IMG/VR virus record: IMGVR_UViG_3300030012_001092
Location: 1 to 20,651 of that record
DNA from: a virus
DNA length: 20,651 bases
Direction: 5' to 3' (one strand)
Below, in pieces: positions 13,479-20,651 of this stretch. The notes below the pieces were generated by a model. The model saw only the letters and a list, made by a program, of their open reading frames with translations, was not told the origin of the DNA and made no database searches. A program made the translations under genes and the position numbers. Every line of letters begins with the position of its first letter. Position 1 is the first letter of the stretch.

Positions 13479-14807
13479 AGTAGGTGTTACTAGACCTGTA
13501 CCTTGTATCTTTGTCATACCCGCTGGGTATCTTCCAGAAGCAAAGGCAGAGTAACCATACACAACCATTTTTGTTGTTAATGATCCTGCGTTGGTTTCTT
13601 CAAATTTAAGTTGGAAGATATTATCTTCAAACAAAATGTGATCGTCCACTTTCAATACGTAAATCTGATCTTGGTCGTTTCCGCCACCGTCAGTTGTAGT
13701 AATGTTTGCGTCTGTAATAACAGGTAGTCCAAGTATGTTTCCAACTACTGCTCCGTAAGCAGCTGCGTCCCCGATACCAACTGCGTTGTCTGGGTTATTT
13801 CCCGCAGGTGTGATTAACGGTCTTGAATTTCCGTCTACTCCTGCTGTAAAGAAACCCCAACGTCTTGGGTGCATAAGGATTGCAGTTGCAGGTGCAAAAC
13901 GATTTGCATTGATCTGCTGTACTGCGTCAGCTATTTTAGGGAACGCTTCACCAACAGTTGGTGTTGCGTCTGTGTAAGTAACCGTATTTTGTCCGCTTAC
14001 GTTTCTAATTCCCAAAGGTTGTCCAGATGATCCCGAACCCTCAAACATTAAGCTATCTAATTTACCGTAATATGCAGCAATTAAGTCTTGGAAAATAATA
14101 TTTTCAAGACTGAAACCTGGTTGTCCCCCTCTTTCAAGTGCTTGTCTTGATACGTCTTGCTGTCCTGCAATAGTATCAACATTGACTGTCAATAAGGTGT
14201 CGTCCATATTTGTTTCTTGTACTGCTGAATTTTGGCTTGATTGCTCTGCTGCTTCAGAACCCGTTGTAATTCTAGAAACTTCTACTTTCATACCGTATGC
14301 AGGTAATGGTTTTTTAGGAACAGCGTTATATAATGCCGAACCAGCTCTTGCGATTGGTGCGTACTCATCTAAAAGATATTGAGGTACGACTAATCCTGCA
14401 AAAGCACCTGTGCCTACATCTCTAGCTTCAAATTCTTGGTGTCTGTTAAGTCTTTCTTGTGCTGCACCGTTACCAGAACGTGATTGCCAAGCGTCAGATA
14501 TAAATGAGTGTTCGCCACCCTTTCTATATATATCTGGCTCATTGACTTCAACGATTGCTTCTTGTTCAACAACTTCTTCGTCCTCAACGCCAAGTTCTTC
14601 TCTGCTTTCTTTAACTGCTTTTAGAGTTTCAGCAGCTTCTCTTGCGTCGGTAATTTTTTCTTCTAAATCTTTGATTTCAACGTGTAAATCTTTTGATCTT
14701 GCAAGTTTGCCGTCAAATTCTTCACCCTCTGTCATCTCATCTAGTTCTTCTAAAAGACCGTCAAGTTCTGCTACTTTACTATCTCTAGCTTCAATTAACT
14801 TTTTCAT
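13473..14807 (-). CDS. Major capsid protein (HK97 fold)
   Basis: This is 444 aa, with the layout of an HK97-type precursor. Residues 1-90 form a charged coiled-coil scaffold (delta) domain, e.g. SKVAELDGLLEELDEM and VEIKDLEEKITDAREA. An acidic linker precedes the mature shell beginning near residue 125-140 (GAFAGLVVPQYLLDE). The shell part has AIARAG-type and QQDVSRQALERG helices, LIAAYYGKLDSLMFEG, and GQPLGIRN. The protease encoded upstream is expected to remove the delta domain. A 90-nt gap with repeats precedes the gene and two hairpins follow it, suggesting separate control of this abundant product. Confidence 0.95.
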   Translation of the reverse strand: MKKLIEARDSKVAELDGLLEELDEMTEGEEFDGKLARSKDLHVEIKDLEEKITDAREAAETLKAVKESREELGVEDEEVVEQEAIVEVNEPDIYRKGGEHSFISDAWQSRSGNGAAQERLNRHQEFEARDVGTGAFAGLVVPQYLLDEYAPIARAGSALYNAVPKKPLPAYGMKVEVSRITTGSEAAEQSSQNSAVQETNMDDTLLTVNVDTIAGQQDVSRQALERGGQPGFSLENIIFQDLIAAYYGKLDSLMFEGSGSSGQPLGIRNVSGQNTVTYTDATPTVGEAFPKIADAVQQINANRFAPATAILMHPRRWGFFTAGVDGNSRPLITPAGNNPDNAVGIGDAAAYGAVVGNILGLPVITDANITTTDGGGNDQDQIYVLKVDDHILFEDNIFQLKFEETNAGSLTTKMVVYGYSAFASGRYPAGMTKIQGTGLVTPTF

Positions 14808-14846
14808 AGTATGTATTTCCTTGTACTTTTTTCTTATACTTCTGCG

Positions 14847-14871
14847 TAAGGTGTGATAGGTAAGTGTGATA
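14847..14871. repeat. Two direct repeats TAAG(G)TGTGATA before the capsid gene
   Basis: TAAGGTGTGATA (14847-14858) and TAAGTGTGATA (14861-14871) are near-identical copies, about 14 bp apart start to start, in the 90-nt gap between the protease and capsid genes. A TATAAG on the minus strand (14833-14838) lies beside them but no good -35 is correctly spaced. They could be a regulatory site for capsid expression or chance. I see no ORF in this gap. Confidence 0.3.
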
Positions 14872-14897
14872 CACGGCTTTTACCACGGCGTTACGTC

Positions 14898-16787
14898 TTA
14901 GCGAATACCGTCCCGTTCTAACTTTAATTTTAAAAGCTCAACTTGTGCGTTACTTCGCTTTTTATCAACACCGTCGTTATCTTCAACTTTGTTAATAAAA
15001 TCTTCTAAAACTTCTGCTGCCTGTTCACCAGACCTAGCTTCAACAAGTGATCTATGTAAATCTTCAATATCAAGACCACGTAATTTTGCCCCTGCCCACG
15101 GATTTGCAGGATATGTTACAACGCTTACGTCATACAATCTTGCTTCCGATACTGTTCTTTCGTCCCCGTTTTGGTTGAAGTCATCACGCATTGCTGCAAA
15201 CGCAAATGACATTTCGTTTAGATCGCCACGCTTCATTGCACTTGCGACTTCTGCAACGGTTGGATTGCTAGGATCAAGCTCTGCCCTAACAAACAAACCG
15301 TACTCATCTTCTTCTAAATTTAAAGTACCGCTTGATGTTCTAGCTAGTGGTATACCGTCGTGATTAACTAAAAATCTTACGTCGTCTTGTTCTTGTAATG
15401 TTTTCTTAAATGCACCTGGTTTGATAGTTTCGTTGTATTGTCCTCTACTATCTCTTACACCATAAGGTTTATCAAAGACAGAAGCATAACCTGTAAATAA
15501 TAATGTATCGCTGTCTTGATCTTGACGTTCTTCTACTGCTGCAAAAGTAAAACTTCTATTTTCTGTAAGTCTATCCATTTCTTTTAGATTAGTGTTGTTT
15601 TTTTGTAGTTCTATCGTTTGTGATATAGCAACAACCCTATCAAACACTTCTATGTGTTGATCTTGTGATTTTTTTTCTTTTGCAGAATATCTAGGGTGTT
15701 CTTTTGGCAATAAATCATTATCTGTAATGTATTTTGCATTTTTTGGTCTATCGTTTTTTAACAAATAACTAAAAGCACGTAGTCTAGCTAAACCCCAAGC
15801 GTTTCTTGAAACTCCAGGGCGGTGTGATGTACTATATGCCCCAAAACCTCTACGTACAACACTTTTTGCTGTTCCCATACCTAAACGTCGCCATGAAGCC
15901 ATATTTGATACTTCTTCATTATGTTCATCAACAACAGTCTTTATTGACTTTGTAGTTGCTTCTGAAAACTTTATACCACCTGCTTTACCTTTTGCACTTC
16001 CGGGTTTGTTTTTCTTAGAACCTTTTATTTGGTCTTTTTTTGGTGCAGGTGTAGAACTTTCACTTTGTCTAGGTTCTAGCTCACCCTCATTAATAAGTTG
16101 TGCAACTTTCCTTTCTGCCCAATCAGCTGCTTGTAGTGGATCAGTCCAAGGATTAGAACCCCACAATAAAAAAGCGATATCTGATCCTCGCCAAGTATCT
16201 GGATCATTAGGATTAGATTTTTCTCTATCAAGATCAGATAAATGTCTTTTATGCCAAGGTGCTATTTTTCTAATTTTTGCTATGCTAAGTTGTTCACCTC
16301 TTGCCATAATCCTTGCTTGTCTTACAGTTTCGTCTACTAAACCGTCCCCTGCTTTGTTTAAATTATCCAAACCACGTTGTGCGTTTTCTTGCATAAATTT
16401 AGGCGGTTTTCTATCTACTGCCCTTTGTTCGCTGTTATAACTTACTAATGTTGTATCATCTTCGTCTTTGTGTTTCATACCTGTTATTTCTTCATAATCT
16501 GACATTTTGTCGCAGGGCATAAAATACGTCTTGCCGTTTATTTCGTGTGTATGTGATCCAACACAACCTATTTCTTTTGCTTTTTCTTCAGCTTCCTCTT
16601 GTGTTTCGTAAATATCTTGATCTGGGTTTGCTTGTCTTTTGTATTCTGTTTCAGCAATATTTAGTGCTGTTATCTGATCTTTTGCTTTTTCTTCAGTTTC
16701 ATGGCAACCCATAATTGTTTTGTCATCATCTTTAATTACTGCAAAACCGTTGCAATCTTCAGCGTCTGTACTTATTGAATAAGGCAT
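14898..16787 (-). CDS. Head maturation protease (S78) fused to N-terminal accessory domains
   Basis: This 629-aa protein is much longer than usual S78 proheads (about 180-250 aa). Residues 1-50 (MPYSISTDAEDCNGFAVIKD with MGCHETEEKAKDQI) match a short domain often fused to actinophage proteases. Residues about 74-105 have HTHEINGKTYFMPC. Two related segments follow: about 135-235, with RGSDIAFLLWGS, and about 270-370, with RRGFGAYSTSHRPGVSRNAW and a DLLPKEHPRYS block. The C-terminal S78 protease covers about 428-580: FTGYASVFDK, RFLVNHDGIPLA with His476, and GDLNEMSFAF with catalytic Ser527. It processes capsid and scaffold in the prohead. The overlap with portal (TAATG) suggests coupling. An internal start near MDRLTENRSFTF (residue 404) could yield protease alone. 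Confidence 0.92.
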   Translation of the reverse strand: MPYSISTDAEDCNGFAVIKDDDKTIMGCHETEEKAKDQITALNIAETEYKRQANPDQDIYETQEEAEEKAKEIGCVGSHTHEINGKTYFMPCDKMSDYEEITGMKHKDEDDTTLVSYNSEQRAVDRKPPKFMQENAQRGLDNLNKAGDGLVDETVRQARIMARGEQLSIAKIRKIAPWHKRHLSDLDREKSNPNDPDTWRGSDIAFLLWGSNPWTDPLQAADWAERKVAQLINEGELEPRQSESSTPAPKKDQIKGSKKNKPGSAKGKAGGIKFSEATTKSIKTVVDEHNEEVSNMASWRRLGMGTAKSVVRRGFGAYSTSHRPGVSRNAWGLARLRAFSYLLKNDRPKNAKYITDNDLLPKEHPRYSAKEKKSQDQHIEVFDRVVAISQTIELQKNNTNLKEMDRLTENRSFTFAAVEERQDQDSDTLLFTGYASVFDKPYGVRDSRGQYNETIKPGAFKKTLQEQDDVRFLVNHDGIPLARTSSGTLNLEEDEYGLFVRAELDPSNPTVAEVASAMKRGDLNEMSFAFAAMRDDFNQNGDERTVSEARLYDVSVVTYPANPWAGAKLRGLDIEDLHRSLVEARSGEQAAEVLEDFINKVEDNDGVDKKRSNAQVELLKLKLERDGIR

Positions 16788-17998
16788 TATTGTTCATTTA
16801 CTATATTTGTCGGATCATGTTCATCAACACCTTGTGGTGGCAATGTAGGATCAATTAATGCACCTTGTAGCCCTATATAGAACTTGTCGCCACCCTCATA
16901 AGGTTCTAAATCTAATTTTGACCGTGCTTCGTTTGGTGTCATCATACCCGAAGATATTGCAACTTGAAACGACCTTACACGACTTAATTGATCGCCCCTT
17001 GCATATTCGTCTGTATCTAATCTAACAACTTGTTTTCCGGGTAAAAGTGTAGTAAAACTATCTTCTATTCTTCTGATCCAAGGCAAAAGAGTATGACGTA
17101 TAAATGCAAGTCCGTTACTTTCTAAATTTGAATATACGTTTGATCCGTCTTTTGCCAATAGTAAATGTGCAGGTATTCTAAACACTCTTGCTATTTCATG
17201 TGTGATTTGATCTCTTGCTGCAATAAGCTCATCACCTGCTGCCGCACTTATTGCTTTCCATTTAAGGCCACCTGTCAATACTGCGGGTTTTCTATTTCTA
17301 TTATGATTACCAAGCCATGTTTCTTTCAATACAGTTGCCTGTTCCGCAGTCAAATCTCTATCAGTTTCTAAAACACTTGACGGTGTACCACCTTGACCGT
17401 AAAACTGTGATAAATGCCTTTCCATTGCTAATGCTAAACCGTATGTATTTCCGTTTGCTCTTAATGGACTTACCCCAACAAGTTGCCCTGGATATTGATA
17501 CCATATCAAATGCAACATATTGTACGTAGTTATCTTTCTATCGTAACTACCTCTTTTTGTTTGAAGCATAAAACATTTTTTACCGTTATCCATTTCAACT
17601 TTTACTTTTTCTGGGTGTATTGGCGTAAGTTGTACAGGCCTACCTTGTCTATCTCTATCAACCAAGATAAATGCGTTACCGTGCATTGCTAATGTAGATA
17701 TTGTTTGATGAACAAGAGAAAACATTGAAATATCTTGTGCAACATTTGGTTTTTCTAAAAATTTAGGTTTTTCTGTATGTATTACTTTTTGGCCGTCATA
17801 TCTCATTGTTTTAAGTGGAAGTAAAGCAATACTGTCTGCTAGTAAAGATATTGCACTAAAAACTGTTGATATACCAAGTGCGGATTGTTCATTGACTTCT
17901 TCACCGCTATAATTTCTTAGGCCGCCCTCTCTAAGGGCTAATAAGTCTGTAAGATTGCCTAAAGCTGCGTCCCTGTTTTCTCTTTTGAATAAACTCAT
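16787..17998 (-). CDS. Portal protein (HK97 family)
   Basis: This 403-aa protein has the HK97 portal signature. It includes VNEQSALGISTVFSAISLLADSIALLPL near residue 38, HGNAFILVDRDRQG near 108, a Pro-rich YPGQLVGVSPLRANG, and EIARVFRIPAHLLL near 267. It forms the dodecameric channel for DNA packaging and the base of the neck. Length is normal. The ATG at 17998 shares an ATGA overlap with the stop of the 46-aa membrane protein gene upstream. The protein closes with a Pro-rich acidic tail. Confidence 0.95.
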   Translation of the reverse strand: MSLFKRENRDAALGNLTDLLALREGGLRNYSGEEVNEQSALGISTVFSAISLLADSIALLPLKTMRYDGQKVIHTEKPKFLEKPNVAQDISMFSLVHQTISTLAMHGNAFILVDRDRQGRPVQLTPIHPEKVKVEMDNGKKCFMLQTKRGSYDRKITTYNMLHLIWYQYPGQLVGVSPLRANGNTYGLALAMERHLSQFYGQGGTPSSVLETDRDLTAEQATVLKETWLGNHNRNRKPAVLTGGLKWKAISAAAGDELIAARDQITHEIARVFRIPAHLLLAKDGSNVYSNLESNGLAFIRHTLLPWIRRIEDSFTTLLPGKQVVRLDTDEYARGDQLSRVRSFQVAISSGMMTPNEARSKLDLEPYEGGDKFYIGLQGALIDPTLPPQGVDEHDPTNIVNEQ

Positions 17999-18135
17999 CT
18001 AACTGTCAAATAACTTCCTATAATTAAAAATATTCCTGCAATTATTATTGCAAACGAAACATTTATTGTATATACCCCATAAATTATAAGACTTGCCCCG
18101 ACTACTTCTATCAACGTTGTTATAATGTTTTTCAT
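17995..18135 (-). CDS. Two-helix small membrane protein between terminase and portal
   Basis: This 46-aa ORF is linked to both neighbours by 4-nt ATGA overlaps, with terminase at its start (18132-18135) and portal at its stop (17995-17998). It encodes two hydrophobic stretches, LIEVVGASLIIYGVYTI and FAIIIAGIFLIIGSYL, joined by a short turn and ending TVR. Small two-helix proteins in this spot occur in other actinobacterial and marine phages, from memory. It might anchor packaging parts to the membrane or act in lysis or exclusion, but no function is known. Confidence 0.8.
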   Translation of the reverse strand: MKNIITTLIEVVGASLIIYGVYTINVSFAIIIAGIFLIIGSYLTVR

Positions 18136-19580
18136 AAATTTATAATAGCAACGTCTGGTTCATTACTCTCTGGATCGGGTGCAGTTATACGATCCAACAT
18201 CATCACCATTGCTATACAACTATCAATCTTTCTTTTTGATCTACCTTTTGATAATCGCCAACCCATATCAGTTACACGTTGTGCAGCAGACATAACTTGA
18301 TCCGAAAACGTTGGGTCGCCGTCGTGTCTTACTCTTGAATTCGCAATTAGATCATAAGCGTTGCCACACGCAGGTATCATACGACTATGTGTTTGTGGAA
18401 AGTTTACCATTGGCACGCCACGATCAAGTAATACCTGTGCAGATCGTTCAAAAAAGGCAGGATCGTATGCAACTTCTTTTACATTGTATTTTTTCATAAG
18501 TTCTACAACAAATGCTTCTATTTCTTGGTAGTCCATATATTTTTCATCATTTGGCAACCATATCTTTGATTTAACACTTATAACTTCATTTTCATCTTTT
18601 TGACCGTAAACTATGCCAACGCTATCGTGTCGTAAGGCCATATCAATACCAACAAATGTATCAAGGCCTTTTTCTAGTTCTAGTTCTTCATCTTGACACG
18701 CCGACCATTGTTCTGCGGTTATCCAACTTTCTTCTTCTGTTCTAGTCCATTGGTTTAGGTGATAACGTTGAAATTCATGTATTGGTAAACTTTTATATCT
18801 TCTATCTAAGTTTTCAATAGGCCACCAATCATTTTGTACTGCGGGATTGACTTTTGCCCATAGTTCTTTGTCGCTTGGATCGTCTGTATCTTTTGCACCA
18901 ATCCATTTAAAATAAAATTCTGGATCGTCTGATTTACCACTTTCTTTAAGTAAACCCCTTTGATATAAACGACCTGCAAGACTATCAAGATCATAACCTG
19001 CTGTTGTAATGCTAATAACCAATCCGTCTTGTCTTTTAGCCGTATTGTTTGATAAAACGTAATAAACTCTTTCTAGGTTGATGTTATTCCACTCATGTAT
19101 TTCGTCTGCAATAAAACAACTGTTTCTTCCACCGTCAGCTGTTCCCGCCTTTGCCGCAACTCTAAAAGCTCTACCCGGTGCATTTTTCACTTGTATTTCG
19201 TTTTCGTATGTTTCAACCATATCTCTAAGTAATGGACTTTCATTACACATAGTTTTCATTGTGCCAAAAACAAGATTTGCTTGTTCATAAGACGCAGCTG
19301 CTACCGCAACAAGTGGTGAAGTAACACCTGCACCCAAAAGTTCATAAAGTCCAAGTGCAGCGATCAACGCAGACTTGCCGTTGCCTTTTGGCAGACCAAT
19401 CATGCTTTCACGATATTTTCTACGTTTTTTGTCATCAAGCTCATACAGTTCGTAAATTAATGCTTTTTGCCAATCATCTAATTTAAAAGGTTCGCCAAAA
19501 AAGTCGCCCTCACCGTGTACACAAAACTTCTCAATAAACTTTACAACCCTTGATCCTTTTGTTTCTGGTAATTCAATCAT
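18132..19580 (-). CDS. terL: Terminase large subunit
   Basis: This 482-aa protein has both terminase domains. The ATPase shows Walker A GLPKGNGKS (residues 62-70), Walker B CFIADEIHEW (155-164), and a coupling-type VISITTAGYDLDS near 190. The nuclease shows Asp313 in VGIDMALRHDS, Asp373 in AYDPAFF, and Asp453 in RKIDSCIAMVM, fitting an RNase H-type fold. It cuts and drives genome packaging, powered by ATP. The Walker A has Asn before Gly-Lys-Ser (a PKGNGKS form), common in actinophage terminases. The ATG at 19580 overlaps the 31-aa gene's stop. Confidence 0.97.
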   Translation of the reverse strand: MIELPETKGSRVVKFIEKFCVHGEGDFFGEPFKLDDWQKALIYELYELDDKKRRKYRESMIGLPKGNGKSALIAALGLYELLGAGVTSPLVAVAAASYEQANLVFGTMKTMCNESPLLRDMVETYENEIQVKNAPGRAFRVAAKAGTADGGRNSCFIADEIHEWNNINLERVYYVLSNNTAKRQDGLVISITTAGYDLDSLAGRLYQRGLLKESGKSDDPEFYFKWIGAKDTDDPSDKELWAKVNPAVQNDWWPIENLDRRYKSLPIHEFQRYHLNQWTRTEEESWITAEQWSACQDEELELEKGLDTFVGIDMALRHDSVGIVYGQKDENEVISVKSKIWLPNDEKYMDYQEIEAFVVELMKKYNVKEVAYDPAFFERSAQVLLDRGVPMVNFPQTHSRMIPACGNAYDLIANSRVRHDGDPTFSDQVMSAAQRVTDMGWRLSKGRSKRKIDSCIAMVMMLDRITAPDPESNEPDVAIINL

Positions 19581-19675
19581 TATTCTTCTTCATCTTTTAC
19601 TTCTTCAAATTCTGTATCAATCCAAGAAATATGTACTTTTGATCCGTCGTTAAGATAAATCCATTTTTCGGACAT
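19580..19675 (-). CDS. 31-aa acidic micro-protein
   Basis: An ATG at 19675 overlaps the SET-gene stop by one nucleotide (TAATG), and its TAA at 19580-19582 overlaps the terminase ATG in the same way. The product begins MSEKWIYLNDGSKVHISWID and ends in an acidic EEVKDEEE tail. Perfect packing with both neighbours argues for translation, if only to carry ribosomes on to the terminase gene. No family is recognised. Confidence 0.6.
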   Translation of the reverse strand: MSEKWIYLNDGSKVHISWIDTEFEEVKDEEE

Positions 19676-19980
19676 TATTCTTCTTCTGGGTTGTAAGTGT
19701 TATATTTTACTGTAAGTTCTTCACCTGGCATTATTTGTTCAGTTGTAAACAAAAAGTACAAATGCGTAAACGCTTGATCTATAACAATCATACAGTTTGG
19801 CTTATCACTATGATTTACAAAACCACCTACGGGTGTTCTGATCCATATTGACGGATCATTTAACATAACGTGTGAAATGCCTATATTTGTATTTTCTTTA
19901 ATTATTTGTTTAGCAAACAAGCCTTTGCCGTCAATCTCACTATCTTGTATATCTATAAAGTCTGGTAATGGTTTATACAT
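19675..19980 (-). CDS. Minimal SET-domain protein, putative lysine methyltransferase
   Basis: This 101-aa protein fits a minimal SET domain. It has DGKGLFAKQIIKENTNI near residue 17-33 (GxG-type SAM loop), FVNHSDKPNC near 54-63 (the NHS..PN motif that binds SAM), and PGEELTVKYNTYN near the end (the GEEL...Y motif). SET enzymes transfer methyl from S-adenosylmethionine to a lysine. Here the post-SET cysteines are absent and the length is short, so the target may be a phage protein rather than a chromatin protein. It lies between the small and large terminase subunits with TAATG overlaps on both sides, a position that suggests a packaging-related target, which is inferred. A non-catalytic role is possible. 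Confidence 0.85.
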   Translation of the reverse strand: MYKPLPDFIDIQDSEIDGKGLFAKQIIKENTNIGISHVMLNDPSIWIRTPVGGFVNHSDKPNCMIVIDQAFTHLYFLFTTEQIMPGEELTVKYNTYNPEEE

Positions 19981-20498
19981 TATTCTTCTTCCAACATTAA
20001 CAGTCTAGGATCATCAAGTTCTTTTTCGTCATCTTCTTGTAAAAGTTGTTGAAGTTGTTTAAAGCCCATTTGTGCTTCACCAAAGGCAATACCTAGCCTT
20101 TGACGTGCAAGTGGTGTTAAACCTAGTTCTTGCTCTAGTTTTAGTATTTTTTCTTCAAGTTTTAATGTAAGTGTAATTAAGGGATTTATTGTTGGTTGGC
20201 CTGTTGATCCAATACCCAAAAGCCCCTCTGATCCCATTTTACGTATTGTTCTGTTTGCTCTTTCTGTTTCGTCGTAATATTGGAACAATCTATAAAAAGC
20301 AGGGTGATCTACTTCTTGTGCTGTGCTTGATAGATCGCTTTCCCAATAGTTTTGCCAATATGTACGTGTTTTAGCTAACCAATTATAGTTTGGTTTAGGT
20401 GGCTTACTATTACGGCCACCTGGCAACACAGATATATTATTATCTCTATGACCGACAGTACGGTTAGCTTGTTTTGGTATGCGACCACGTTTACCCAT
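19980..20498 (-). CDS. terS: Terminase small subunit (P27-like)
   Basis: This 172-aa protein starts MGKRGRIPKQANRTVGH, the basic head typical of P27-type terminase small subunits. It has LAKTRTYWQNYWESDLSS and DHPAFYRLFQYYDETERA, which match the 'W...' and helix pattern of the family, and closes with LTPLARQRLGIAF followed by an acidic tail. It binds the packaging site and stimulates the large subunit. No strong Shine-Dalgarno precedes the ATG at 20498, and a second out-of-frame ATG lies 5 nt upstream, so initiation may be inefficient or leaderless. Confidence 0.88.
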   Translation of the reverse strand: MGKRGRIPKQANRTVGHRDNNISVLPGGRNSKPPKPNYNWLAKTRTYWQNYWESDLSSTAQEVDHPAFYRLFQYYDETERANRTIRKMGSEGLLGIGSTGQPTINPLITLTLKLEEKILKLEQELGLTPLARQRLGIAFGEAQMGFKQLQQLLQEDDEKELDDPRLLMLEEE

Positions 20499-20651
20499 AC
20501 ATTAAAGATACCATAATGTACGTCAATTACCCTTATTACACATAACGCAATACAAAAAAGCATTTTTGACATATTTTGGCCTATTTTTGACATATTTTAA
20601 AAACAAAACGTCAATAAAATTAGGCTAAATTTGGGCAAAAAAAAAGAAACG
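20499..20651. other. Noncoding AT-rich segment upstream of terminase
   Basis: No supported ORF is present. The stretch is rich in A and T and contains the paired 16-bp repeats listed separately. A TTGACG box on the minus strand (20520-20525) is followed by no good -10 at 16-18 nt. A position just upstream of the small terminase gene is typical for a pac or cos recognition region or an early-late junction, but this cannot be proven here. Confidence 0.5.
20562..20598. repeat. Two 16-bp direct repeats with 21-bp period
   Basis: ATTTTTGACATATTTT occurs at 20562-20577 and again, identical, at 20583-20598. The period of 21 bp equals two helical turns, so both copies would face the same side of the DNA. 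The spacer is GGCCT. They lie 64-100 bp upstream of the terminase small subunit start. A protein-binding pair, such as an operator or terminase recognition site, fits this geometry. Confidence 0.65.

Noticed and set aside
12541-14856. Several plus-strand ORFs of 63 to 148 aa over connector and capsid genes
   Set aside because: All are antisense shadows of well-identified minus-strand genes with no ribosome sites or family features.
14833-14863. Promoter for the capsid gene built on TATAAG
   Set aside because: The best -35-like hexamers at 17-19 nt spacing are poor (ACCTAT, TACCTA, TTACCT), so I keep only the direct repeats as a note.
20566-20592. Two TTGACA boxes on the plus strand as promoters pointing away from the terminase
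   Set aside because: No -10 element occurs 16-18 nt downstream of either, and no plus-strand gene follows inside the window.
20375-20593. 72-aa minus-strand ORF overlapping terS, starting in the 16-bp repeats
   Set aside because: It overlaps the small terminase in another frame and its MSKIGQNMSK start comes from the direct repeats. No independent support exists.

Overview
The window looks like the left (structural) arm of a tailed dsDNA phage or prophage with low GC content. The long flexible tail is inferred from a 786-residue tape measure and tail tube proteins, with no contractile sheath gene seen. Every gene I can support lies on the minus strand, so the module reads from right (20.5 kb) to left (1 b). 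Gene order and product types match HK97-like siphophages of Actinobacteria and uncultured marine phages. A secreted protein at the left edge has Thr-rich linkers interrupted by VPP/IPP/LPP, a style common in Acidimicrobiia and marine actinobacterial exoproteins. A marine actinobacterial host is therefore my best guess, but it is inference; no integrase, tRNA or host flank is visible.

Packaging and head, 20.65 to 12.1 kb: a noncoding segment with two copies of a 16-bp repeat 21 bp apart; P27-type small terminase; a minimal SET-domain protein; a 31-aa ORF; large terminase; a 46-aa two-helix membrane protein; HK97 portal; a 629-aa polyprotein ending in the S78 head maturation protease; major capsid protein; a hairpin-rich intergenic region; two small basic proteins of 59 and 22 aa; the head-tail connector; and a putative tail terminator. 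Many junctions are TAATG or ATGA overlaps, which suggests translational coupling.

Tail, 12.1 to 5.0 kb: a 51-aa Lys-rich protein; a tail tube protein with an extra C-terminal domain; a consensus-like sigma70 promoter; a 45-aa zinc-ribbon-like protein; a shorter tube paralogue that starts at TTG; tail assembly chaperone G with a clear -1 frameshift cassette (CCCAAAA, 6-nt spacer, 11-bp stem) producing GT; an HK97 gp10-like protein; the tape measure; a baseplate or tail-tip protein; and two small tail-tip/fibre proteins.

Adsorption region and left edge, 5.0 to 0 kb: six tandem paralogous beta-rich proteins. They look like a duplicated three-gene cassette (A1-B1-C1, A2-B2-C2) and are probably receptor-binding or decoration proteins. 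They are followed by a small tail-fibre-associated protein, a one-helix holin-like protein, a 15-aa Cys-rich micro-ORF, and a GTG-started secreted Thr/Pro-Glu-rich protein that runs off the window.

Seven of the coding features below are shorter than about 60 codons. I found them by reading the gaps between the larger genes, so they deserve checking first.
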